Under the pieces are notes generated by a model that saw only the letters and a list, made by a program, of their open reading frames with translations, searched no databases and was not told the origin of the DNA. Of a DNA stretch of 62,524 nt, positions 36,392 through 45,400 are shown one piece after another (within the stretch, counting starts at the first letter, position 1; each line of letters begins with the position of its first letter). A program made the position numbers and the translations under genes. This DNA comes from Brachionus koreanus (Eukaryota; Rotifera; Eurotatoria; Ploima; Brachionidae), in the NCBI GenBank assembly GCA_016987375.1, contig PJRA01000549.1, positions 493,622 to 556,145 on the forward strand. Direction: 5' to 3'.

Positions 36392-36613
36392 ATGAATTAC
36401 ACTAAATTATTCGGATTGTTTTTGATTGTTTTAATAGCTACCAGTGTAACAGTTGAAGCTCAGCGATTTGGTATTGGAAGATTTTTCGGTCCGAGATTTT
36501 TTGGTCCAAGATTTTTAGGACCAAGATTTTATGGTGGAAGATTTGGACCATATTTCGGTTTGCGTCGATTTCCACCTTTTGGTTATGGATATGGATATCC
36601 ATTTTTGGGATAA
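36392..36613 (+). CDS. Secreted Phe/Gly/Pro/Arg-rich peptide 2
   Basis: An intronless 73-aa precursor. The signal peptide MNYTKLFGLFLIVLIATSVT ends at VEA, with Gln first in the mature chain. The mature part has tandem FGPRF/LGPRF-type units (FFGPRFFGPRFLGPRFYGGR), then GLRRFPPFG and GYGYGYP. It is cationic, cysteine-free and aromatic-rich. The signal peptide closely matches that at 38069 (MN-x-x-KLF-x-LF and EAQ), and GLRR is shared by all three types. The units could be one cationic polypeptide or repeated short modules. No dibasic sites separate them, so processing into separate peptides is not obvious. Confidence 0.85.
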   Translation: MNYTKLFGLFLIVLIATSVTVEAQRFGIGRFFGPRFFGPRFLGPRFYGGRFGPYFGLRRFPPFGYGYGYPFLG

Positions 36614-36908
36614 AGAAATTTTTTTAACATATTTTTCAAATAAAAATAAACTAAAAAAATATCACTATTTTTCTATGATTCATTCAAAATAATCTAAATA
36701 AAAAGCCGAAGGAATTTTAACTATGATATGTTTGAAAATAACAATAATATTTCCTTTGAAAAATTTTTTTTATCATTATATTCCATAATAATATAATTGT
36801 TTTATTGATCCATGAACTTGGTTAAAGATTTAAAGTTTTTATCAAAATTAAAAAAGAATCAAAGGAATTTTTTGTCATTTTAATTAATTTTTCTAAAACT
36901 CAAACATT

Positions 36909-37129
36909 TTAACACTAACTAGAAAACACGGATGATATTAAAAAAAATTTTAAATTTAGTTATTTCATATATTTTTTCTGAATATTGATTAAAAATTATT
37001 CAAGAATAAAACTTTTAGAATCAAAAAAAAAAAGATTGTTTGATCTCTTTAGTCTGTTTTGTAACTTGTTTGTTGATTAGCATTTAAAAAGCAATTAATT
37101 AAATTATGATTTAAACAGTTAGTATTACA
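36909..37129. mobile_element. piggyBac-like MITE, decayed copy 2
   Basis: The left end TTAACACTAACTAGAAAACA matches copy 1 at 1532 almost exactly for 16 bases. The interior shares AATTTTAAATTTAGTTAT with the copy at 49509. The right end is uncertain; the best candidate is an imperfect inverted match near 37110-37129 (CAGTTAGTATTAC). Confidence 0.45.
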
Positions 37130-37400
37130 AGTAAAATACTCAGTTCAGAGGAGAGCCGTCAAACTGATTCCAAAATTAACATCTACAGTTACAGATTGAT
37201 CAAAGACAAATTGAAATTTTTAGCAAATACACTATACTATGTACTATGCTCAAAATCTGGTTTCAGACGGTCATGCTATAAATGCAGAATTATAAAATAT
37301 TTAGAATTAATCAAAAATTCCTCAATATAAATCACATAAATACGCTTCAAATAGAGATTTATAAAAGTTGATTTTTAATAATTCAATCATACTAATAAAA
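37126..37400 (+). mobile_element. LINE reverse transcriptase 3' relic
   Basis: The frame VKYSVQRRAVKLIPKLT matches the C-terminal VQRRATKLIP motif of CR1/Jockey-type reverse transcriptases. After a one-base shift the sequence continues YSYRLIKDKLKFL and FRRSCYKCRIIKYLEL, which fits the segment that follows in those proteins. The frames are broken, so it is dead. Confidence 0.7.
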
Positions 37401-37468
37401 AACAACATTAATGTTAAAAACTGATTCTTTAATGCACCCATCAGGCCATTTGTAGATTGTAGTGACAA

Positions 37469-37715
37469 TTAACACTCAAAAACCGGATGACTATTTAGAG
37501 CCTTTTATTTAAATCTTTTTTAATACTTTTTTTCAATGAAAATAAAATTATTTTATAAAAAAAATTAAATAATTTAATAANNNNNNNNNNNNNNNNNNNN
37601 NNNNNNNNNNNNNNNNNNNNNNAATTAAAAAAAATGATTAAATTTATTGAATAAAAAACAAATAAAGGAAGTTACAGAAGGGGTTCAAAGGACCCCTCCG
37701 GTTTTTGAGTGTTAA
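37469..37715. mobile_element. piggyBac-like MITE, copy 3
   Basis: A perfect 19-base terminal inverted repeat, TTAACACTCAAAAACCGGA, begins at 37469. Its reverse complement ends at 37715, with TTAA at both edges. There is no coding content. A 42-base run of N (37581-37622) lies in the middle. The right subterminal sequence GGTTCAAAGGACCCC resembles the corresponding part of copy 4 (GGTTCTAAAAAACCCC). Confidence 0.75.
37581..37622. other. Assembly gap (42 N)
   Basis: A small gap inside the inverted-repeat element at 37469-37715, flanked by A/T-rich sequence. Confidence 0.99.
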
Positions 37716-37949
37716 CTAACTTTGAAAAAAGAATTCGAAAAATAGATTTCAATACTGAATGAGACAAAGAATAAAAACTTACTTAAACTTATTTAAAAAA
37801 AATGAATAGGTTGGGCGTTATTTTAAAATGAATGTTTTACTAGAAAGAAAAATTAAATTTATATAAAAATTTTTTTTAAGTAATTATCTTTAGAAATTTA
37901 TAATTTAATTTCAATTTTTTATCAATGTAGTCCCTGCTTTTAAAAATTT

Positions 37950-38246
37950 AGTTAAATTAAGTAAGTTAATACGAGGATAAAAAAAATTTATTTTGAGCAA
38001 AATTTATTAAAAAAAAATTGATAAAAGATAGGCGTTTATTTCAAATATATCGGACTAAATTGAAAAAATCAAACAAATTGCGTCATAAATGGACATCCAG
38101 GTCTTCTTAGCCCAAGTGCCTGACGCCAACCTGGTCCTCCAAAACCTCTTCCATAAGGCCATCCTCTCATTGGCAAATTAGAATCGGAAATAGATGATTC
38201 ATTCAACGGCTGGGCTTCCAAATACACAGCACTAGCTAGAAAAAAT
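37950..38246 (-). repeat. Inverted duplication, arm A
   Basis: This minus-strand segment matches plus-strand 41787-42090. It covers the coding sequence from the end of the signal peptide (TTTTTTCTAGCTAGTGCTGT) through the stop and about 100 bases of 3' flank (AATAAATTTTGCTCAAAATA). Coding identity is nearly complete; the flank has a few small changes. SF3A1 lies between the two arms. Confidence 0.9.
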
Positions 38247-38281
38247 AAAACAAATAGACTGAAAAGCTTTGGAATATTCAT
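38069..38281 (-). CDS. Secreted peptide 3, intact copy
   Basis: An intronless 70-aa precursor. The signal peptide MNIPKLFSLFVLFFLASAVY is followed by LEAQ and cleavage before Gln. A short acidic/Ser propart (PLNESSISDSN) follows, then a Trp/Gly/Arg-rich core (MRGWPYGRGFGGPGWRQ) and GLRRPGCPFMTQFV. It has one cysteine. The signal peptide aligns with the peptide gene at 36392, and GLRR with both others. AAATAAAC lies just after the stop. The gene and its 3' flank are repeated in inverted orientation at 41787-42090 with only two amino-acid differences in the shared part. Confidence 0.8.
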   Translation of the reverse strand: MNIPKLFSLFVLFFLASAVYLEAQPLNESSISDSNLPMRGWPYGRGFGGPGWRQALGLRRPGCPFMTQFV

Positions 38282-39067
38282 TTTTTTTAATATTTTTTAA
38301 TTTTAGATTTGATTTTTAAATCAGTTGAGAATCTAAAATTAGAAGTTTTTTCGTCGCATTTTTTTACTGCTTGCATATTTCTTTATGAAATGCCAGAAAA
38401 GGCTAAATTTTTATTTTTTCTGAAATTTTTGTATGATTTAATATAATAATCATCGGCTATTTTTGAAAAAGTTATATCAAAATAAAAAATCTCTTAAAAA
38501 ATTATTTTAGAAAAAGTTAACCTCTTGAGAGGGTTAATATTTTTTTAATGACTCGAAAAAACTTTCGTCATGAAATAAGGTTAGGTTTGTTGAAATAAGT
38601 AATTTTTAAAAAAAAAATTTTTATAATTTTTTTTCTGTTTTCAGACAATCGTTATATTTAGTATAAATCATTATTTAGTTTAAATATTAAAAGAAATTTT
38701 TCTAATTTTTAATGTTAATTAAAACAAAAATAAAACTGACAATTTTTTCTGAGTTTTTTTGCGTCTATCACAATTATTGAAAAAATAAAGAAATATTGAA
38801 AAATAAAATCTTTTTGAATTATCAGATGAAAATTAATTAAATTTAAAAATATCCAAATCTGGATTGTAAATACATATACTTGGACTTATGTTATAACAAT
38901 TTATTCACATTGCCTTGTTCATTTTAAATTAACCAAAAGTTAACTTTGTTTTGAGTTCACAAAAAATTTCATGTAAAAAATTTTTTTAAATTACTATGAA
39001 TTATATTTTAATCTAATAAACGACTTGTTTATTTTAATTCCATTTTGCTTGATTTGACTTGATCGAA
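38282..39067. other. Divergent intergenic region
   Basis: 5' flanks of the minus-strand peptide gene and of plus-strand SF3A1. AT-rich; no gene is seen. Confidence 0.5.
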
Positions 39068-41176
39068 ATGCCGACTACAATAGGTATAATTTACCCACCA
39101 CCCGAGGTACGAAGTATAGTTGACAAAACAGCCACATTTGTTGCCCGAAATGGTCCTGAATTTGAGGAAAAAATTCGCCAAAATGAAATAAATAACACAA
39201 AATTCAACTTTTTAAATCCATCCGATCCCTATCACAGCTACTATGAGCACAAAGTAAAAGAGATAGCCGAAGGTCGGCCTATGCAAGAACCACCAGCCAT
39301 TGTTCCACAACAGACTCCAGTAAATGGTACTCAAAATTTGCCACTGACTCTTCAAAAAATGACGCTTAGTTCAAAGGCACAGGATACTCAATTAAAAATA
39401 ATGGAACAAATGATCATTCTGAAAGACCCTCCACCGGAATTCGAGTTCATTAACGATGCTCCATCAGTGATGCCGTTGGATATTGATGTGATCAAACTAA
39501 CTGCTCAATTTGTAGCCAGAAACGGTAGACCGTTCTTGACAAATTTAATGAATAAAGAACAACGCAATCCAATGTTCGACTTTCTCAAGCCACAGCACAG
39601 CCATTTCAACTATTTTACTCGTTTAGTAGATCAATATACAAAAATTCTTCTACCACCTAAAGATCTTGTTGAACGATTGCGGCAAGAAATCGAAAATCCA
39701 CTCGGAATTTTGAAAAGTTTGGCATACAGAGTCGAATGGGAAAGAGTACAACAAAAAGAACGAGCTGAAGAGAACGAATTAGCCGAAAAAGAGAGAGTTG
39801 CCTATGCCCAGATTGATTGGCATGATTTTGTAGTAGTCGAAACTGTAGATTATCAACCCAATGAGGTAGGAAATTTCCCACCTCCAACTACTCCGGCAGA
39901 TGTAGGCGCTCGAGTTATCGTCCAAGAGAGAATAGAATCAGGCCAATTGGATCCAAGTGCATTGGATAACAATGGCAGACTGTTAATGCAGCGTATTTTA
40001 GAAGATGAAAGCCGAGTGACAGTAGACTCAATACCTAAAGATAAAAATGTAGACCATGTGGCTATGGAAGAGGACGTGACAGAAGAGGATAATAGAAGCA
40101 AAAGAACTCCTACGATCAAACCAGACATTCCTCTGCCGCCTAATCCCGCAAATGTTATAATTCGTCCCTATGATCCCAAGGCTAAACAAGGCAAAAAACA
40201 CGGTGCTGAAGATTATTTTAAATCGCCAATTACTGGCGAGTTGATACCAGCATCCATGATGTCCGAGCACATGCGTATATCTACTTTGGATCCAAAATGG
40301 CTTGAACAGAAGCAAAGAGAACGCAAAGAAAGAGAAGAACAAGAGGATGTGCTGGCTGGTGGTGTTAGTATCGAAGCTAATTTAAAACGTATGGCTGAAT
40401 ACCGTAGCGATATGTTCGGCAGAGGTGCAGAAGAGACCATAATTGGAAAGAAAAAAGGTGAAGAAGATAGAAGAGAGCGCGATTTGGCTACTTGGGACGG
40501 CCATTCGAACACAATGGAGATGACGTCCAAGCGCGCTATGAGTGGCATCTCGTTAGAAGAGCAAATAAAGGCGATTCATCAAAGTCAAGGTCTTGTTGGC
40601 GATCAGTCTAGTAAAATAGGTCCCACTATACCCACTCCGATGATAACTTCGGCCTTGACGACAACTGTTGTCAAACAGGCGCCTCCTCAGCCTCCATCAG
40701 CCATGCTATCAGGCTATAAAGTAATAAGCGTGCCTCCACAGCCTGCTGTACAAACTCAACCAGCACCAGTGGCTCAGACTCAATCTACTACATCACAAGT
40801 TCACATTCCGGCTGAGTTAGAAGAGCCTGCTTCTAAAAGACAAAAAACTGAAGAACACTTGATTCCTGAAGCTGATTTTTTGGCTCAATTCGAGTCGCGC
40901 GGACCTATCAAATTTTATGTTCAATGTCCTATAGTTCCCGAGAAACCCGAATGGAATCTAAATGGTCAATCAATTACACTAACAATGCCGCTCACTGAAA
41001 CAGTTGGCTCAATAAAAAATAAACTAACTGAAATGCTTACCATTCCGGCTGGTAAACAAAAATTGCAACTAGACGCACTCTTCATCAAAGATCAAAACAC
41101 TCTGGCTTATTATAATTTGTACTCGGAGAGTGTTGTTCAATTGCATTTGAAAGAAAGAGGAGGAAGAAAAAAATAA
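39068..41176 (+). CDS. SF3A1: Splicing factor 3A subunit 1 (intronless)
   Basis: The U2 snRNP SF3A subunit needed for early spliceosome assembly. A single open frame encodes 702 aa with no intron. Two SURP modules are visible at residues about 14-57 (EVRSIVDKTATFVARNGPEF ... FNFLNPSDPYHSYYEHKV) and about 140-192 (IKLTAQFVARNGRPFLTNLM ... FLKPQHSHFNYF). The conserved AQIDWHDFVVVETVDYQPNE block follows, then SPITGELIPASMMSEHMRI, the TWDGHS region and a Pro/Gln-rich linker. The C-terminal ubiquitin-like domain is at about 611-700 and ends in LHLKERGGRKK. Human SF3A1 is 793 aa; the difference is mainly a shorter N terminus and proline linker. The ATG at 39068 is chosen because MPTTIGIIYPPPEVR begins the conserved region. 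Confidence 0.98.
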   Translation: MPTTIGIIYPPPEVRSIVDKTATFVARNGPEFEEKIRQNEINNTKFNFLNPSDPYHSYYEHKVKEIAEGRPMQEPPAIVPQQTPVNGTQNLPLTLQKMTLSSKAQDTQLKIMEQMIILKDPPPEFEFINDAPSVMPLDIDVIKLTAQFVARNGRPFLTNLMNKEQRNPMFDFLKPQHSHFNYFTRLVDQYTKILLPPKDLVERLRQEIENPLGILKSLAYRVEWERVQQKERAEENELAEKERVAYAQIDWHDFVVVETVDYQPNEVGNFPPPTTPADVGARVIVQERIESGQLDPSALDNNGRLLMQRILEDESRVTVDSIPKDKNVDHVAMEEDVTEEDNRSKRTPTIKPDIPLPPNPANVIIRPYDPKAKQGKKHGAEDYFKSPITGELIPASMMSEHMRISTLDPKWLEQKQRERKEREEQEDVLAGGVSIEANLKRMAEYRSDMFGRGAEETIIGKKKGEEDRRERDLATWDGHSNTMEMTSKRAMSGISLEEQIKAIHQSQGLVGDQSSKIGPTIPTPMITSALTTTVVKQAPPQPPSAMLSGYKVISVPPQPAVQTQPAPVAQTQSTTSQVHIPAELEEPASKRQKTEEHLIPEADFLAQFESRGPIKFYVQCPIVPEKPEWNLNGQSITLTMPLTETVGSIKNKLTEMLTIPAGKQKLQLDALFIKDQNTLAYYNLYSESVVQLHLKERGGRKK

Positions 41177-41768
41177 TTGATGTTTGCTTAAAAAATTATT
41201 TAACTATTTGTTAGAATATTGTAAAATTTGGTCTATCTTAAAATTTTTTTTTTTGATTTTTAATCAAATAAAATAATCTGAAAATAATTTTTATAATTTT
41301 TACTCGATATGATTTTTTTTCTAATTAAAATTTATTCTATTTAAAAATACAGTTTGGGTAAAAAATACACTGGCAGTTTTGAAATGAAACTTAGTCCTTC
41401 ATTTCAGCCCAATGTACTTGGTTCATTCTTTTAGTTATACGTTATACGCACAACATTGTAATCGAGACTAGCTGGCTCTGACCCTTTCTTACTCTGGAGG
41501 CTCGTTTTACCTCTATTGAATTTTTAAAACTAATCTTGTACCTTTCTTTGGAATGATTCAAAACATATAAACTAGAAAAAAACAAGATTAAAGATAGAAA
41601 AAATTAAAAAGTTTTTTGAATTTTGGAACAAAAAAAAAACAAAAGTCAAAAATTAAATTCATTTTTTCCTAAGGATCTAAAAATAATTTTTTTTTAATTT
41701 CAAGATTAATGTCTCAAAAGACTGATTAATACTTCATTTATTAAAATCACCATTAAAAATAATTATTT
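41177..41768. other. 3' flank of SF3A1 with a less AT-rich patch
   Basis: AT-rich except for about 41360-41530, which is noticeably less AT-rich. That patch contains a small potential hairpin (GAAATGA ... TCATTTC at about 41380-41405). No gene is recognised. AAATAAAA at about 41268 could serve as SF3A1 polyadenylation signal. Confidence 0.45.
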
Positions 41769-41963
41769 TTGATAAAAAAAATGAAATTTTTTCTAGCTAG
41801 TGCTGTGTATTTGGAAGCCCAGCCGTTGAATGAATCATCTATTTCCGATTCTAATTTGTCAATGAGAGGATGGCCTTATGGAAGAGGTTTTGGAGGACCA
41901 GGTTGGCGTCAGGAACTTGGGCTAAGAAGACCAGGATGTCCATTTATGACGCAATTTGTTTGA
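41769..41963 (+). pseudogene. Secreted peptide 3, truncated inverted copy
   Basis: A 64-codon frame matching the peptide gene at 38069 from LASAVYLEAQ onward, with two substitutions (Pro to Ser before MRGW, Ala to Glu before LGLRR). The original first 13 residues, which carry most of the signal-peptide hydrophobic core, are absent and replaced by unrelated MIKKMKF. The homology breaks at 41787. Without a proper signal peptide the product may not be secreted, so I class it as a probable pseudogene. Preservation of the frame means recent duplication or retained function cannot be excluded. Confidence 0.7.
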
Positions 41964-42090
41964 TTTTTTCAATTTAGTCCGATATATTTGAAATAAACGC
42001 ATCTGAAATAATCTTTTTAATAAATTTTTTAATAAATTTTGCTCAAAATAAATTTTTTTTATATACTCGACTTAGCTTACTTAATTTAAG
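41787..42090 (+). repeat. Inverted duplication, arm B
   Basis: The counterpart of arm A at 37950-38246 in opposite orientation. The match starts abruptly inside the signal-peptide coding sequence and fades in the AT-rich 3' flank after AATAAATTTTGCTCAAAATA. Confidence 0.9.
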
Positions 42091-42403
42091 TAAATTTTGA
42101 GTTTTAGGATATGCTTGATATGCCTAGAAAAAATTTGAAAAATTTAATCCATACCAGACTATGACAAAATTTAATTAAAAATCTCAGCACTATTAATACA
42201 AAAAAAAAGTAACCAGCATTTTACTTAATATACGCAGACTAAAATATCGACTATTTTAGATTATATGAAAAATAAAATCAAAATTTTTTGTATAAAAACC
42301 TTAACCTACAATTAAAAATTTCACTTAATATATATAAAAAATTTTATTCGAAGCTTTTTTCAATTTTTTTTAAACAAATTAAAATACATTTAAATAAAAT
42401 AAA
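41964..42403. other. Intergenic region upstream of the ASPM-like gene
   Basis: The first part is duplicated 3' flank (arm B); the rest is AT-rich. The promoter of the ASPM-like gene is expected here. Confidence 0.5.
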
Positions 42404-45400
42404 ATGACAGATTGTGTGCCAAGTACCCATGGTCTAGTATTTTCTATTTCACCAGCCAAAAAACAGCCCAAATCGAAAAAAGAAGATGATGATGAAGAAA
42501 ACATTTTGACACTAGCTCCGTTTACCAAACCGCCAAAAATTAATTTTGGACAATTAAAAATAAATGACTCAGTGGTGCGTTCTGTTCTGCTAATCAATCC
42601 ACAAAAATTTGATCTCGACTTAATTGTATCGAACAACGAACTTAACATTAACAATATTCAGCTTACAATTGAACAAGGCAAAAATGTGAATTTGAAAATT
42701 ACCTGGCAGCCGGAAAAACCCGGTAATTTTAAATTCGCAATTTTATTTGAGGTAACCAATTCGGCAAGACTAAAATTTTTGGTCCATGCTTTCGGTGTAT
42801 GCATCAAGCCTGAAGAAAAAAAGCCCATACGAAGACCATTGAACATGCTTCAGCCTCTTAAGAAAAAAACAGATCCACCTTTGGTTAAAAAAAAAGAAAC
42901 AACTCTTTCCACCAAGTACAAAACAACTACGACTACTACAACAACTATTTTAAAAAAATCCACAGCACAAAAGTCCAAATTTGACGAGACAGTTATCATT
43001 GAAAAAAATGGCAACAAGGAAAACAACAAAAACCTGGGCATTACCATTGAGGCTAAATCTGAGACTCGGCAAGATACAGAGTCCAGATGTGTAAAAAGCA
43101 TTTATGAAGATTCGTTTACTGAGCCAAGGGCATTGGACTCGACCCCCAAGTATCCAGAAATCAAGACTCCCACTCAGCCAACAGGCAGAGCACAATTGAC
43201 TCCAAAATTGTCCGATTTTATCAAAACATCTAACATATCGGATCAAAGCCCTTGTTTAATTAGTTCAACTTCAACCAAAATAACTAAAATAGCTGCGACT
43301 AAATATGTGGATATTTCAATTGACCAAGAAAATCCGCTCAATAGCAAAACTGTGATTGATGATGGTCCTAAAACACCACATTTTCCTCTAAAGTACACTT
43401 CCCACTTTTGCGATCAGATTCCTTTTGACTCGAAAATGGCCGAAGAAGACTCTCGTTTTATCCAAACACCCAAGCTTGACAGAAATTACTTGAATAAAGA
43501 AAATTTTGCCGACACATTTTTGTTAGAAAAATATGCTATTATTTGTCAGAAAAAGTGGCGATACAAAATATTTCGGCGTAAATTGAGAGAAATCAAGCTT
43601 AGAACAAAGACTGAACGCTTGAGTCAACTGCTTGCCGGATCCAAGGGCCTTGCGCTCGAATTCGAAATGCTAAACAAAAGACAAGACGAATTGGTCATTC
43701 AGCAGCAAATGGAAAAACAACGCAAAGAAATGCTGCTTATTCAGATGGAAAAAGAGGAGAAGGAACGCAAAGAAAAGCTTTTAAAATGTGTCATTATGTG
43801 TCAGAGAGCTATTCGAATGAAACGATTTAGGAAATTTTTTAGAAAATATCAACTAGAAATGATTCTAAAATCAGCTGTTTTGGTACAGCGCAAATGGAGA
43901 CTAGTAAAATTTAGGCGATGTCTAAATGCCTTAAAATTAGAAGAGCAGATGAGAATAGAAAGAGAATTTCAAGTGAACAAATGTGTTCTACTTTGCCAAA
44001 GATTGTTTAGGTACAAAAAATTTCGAAAATGTTTAAATGCTTTGCTGGAAGAGAAAAAACAATTACAAAGACAAATGCAAGCAGCTTGTGTGCTGCAAAA
44101 AAGCTGGCGAATGCTAAGATTTCGGCAGCAAATGACCAAATATCGCTCAGCTGCGCTCACAATTCAGTCATGGTATCGCAATTGCATACAACCAAGAAAC
44201 AATTTTATTCTTCTTAAAACATATACTCTTAAAATTCAAGCCATATATAGGTACAAAGTGGCCAAAAGGACCAAGTCTGCTCTAGTAATTCAATCAAATT
44301 TTAGATCTTTCATTCAGCGAAAAAAATTTATTCTGATGAAAAAAAGTGTTGCTAGAATAGAAAGCTGGTACTTGGGCAAGCAAGATCGAATCAAATTTTT
44401 GAAATTGATGAGGTCTTTACCGCTCATACAGGCAAGATTCCGTGAGCTAATTAAAAAACAAAATAAAGCAGCAATTGTTATACAACAAGCTTATAATTAT
44501 TACAAATTTCGTAGAGAGATGAATAGATATCGGCAATGTGCCATTAAAATACAAAAATGGAGCCGATCAATGAAATTTAGATACGACTTTTTGGAACATA
44601 GACGCATTTTGATCAAATCAATTGTTTTAATTCAAAGAAAATGGAGAAGTTTCTTGATTAAGAGGGAAAAAACAAGAGTTTTAAGTGCTGTAATTATTCA
44701 AAAATATTGGCGAGGCTATTGGACTAGAAAAAATTTAGAGACAATCAGAGAACAGAGACTTGAAGAGATACGTGTCGAGCACGAAATGGCAATTTTGAAT
44801 CATTGTGCTACAAAAATTCAGTCGGCTTGGCGCGGATTTCAAGTGCGCAAATCGACCACTCAAATATTGGGCTCGATTCGGTCAAGACTAAGCTTTTATC
44901 AAACAAACACTTCTTCTGAATCAAACACATTGGGCTCAAGGATAAAAAATTCACTCAGAATTTTAAACTATCCATGTGTGCCTATTCAACAAATAATGCT
45001 GGCTCTAGTCGATTTGGATAAAGTAACTCGTTTGTCGCCAGAATGCTGTTTATTGTTTACCCGCGAAGGTGCCATCGAAATTCTCTACGCATTCATAATG
45101 AATTGTAATCGTAGTGTGCCACACATGGATCTAGTCAAGCTTTGCTTGCAAATTTTAATAAATCTAAGCAAATACTCGCAGACTATAGAGTATATTTTAA
45201 GTCCGGCTGGCTCCTGTTTGCTTTTGCTTAATTTACTCCAAGCTTATCAGTCTAGTAATCCGAGAATATTCATGGATGCGTGCATTATTTTCACTCTATT
45301 ATCACAACATGACTCAATAAAAGAATTCATTTTGAGACAAGAAAATTTTTCGAAAAAAATAACCAGCATTCATTCGGTTTTGGAGCGTAGAGCTAATTTT

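Larger units (their letters stand above)
36614..38068. other. Repeat-rich intergenic DNA
   Basis: Holds a decayed TTAA-type element (36909), a LINE 3' relic (about 37126), a TTAA-type element containing a small gap (37469-37715) and the 3' flank of the next peptide gene. No gene is seen. Confidence 0.6.

Noticed and set aside
39853..40548. Long minus-strand frames opposite SF3A1
   Set aside because: Mirror frames of a conserved coding sequence on the plus strand.
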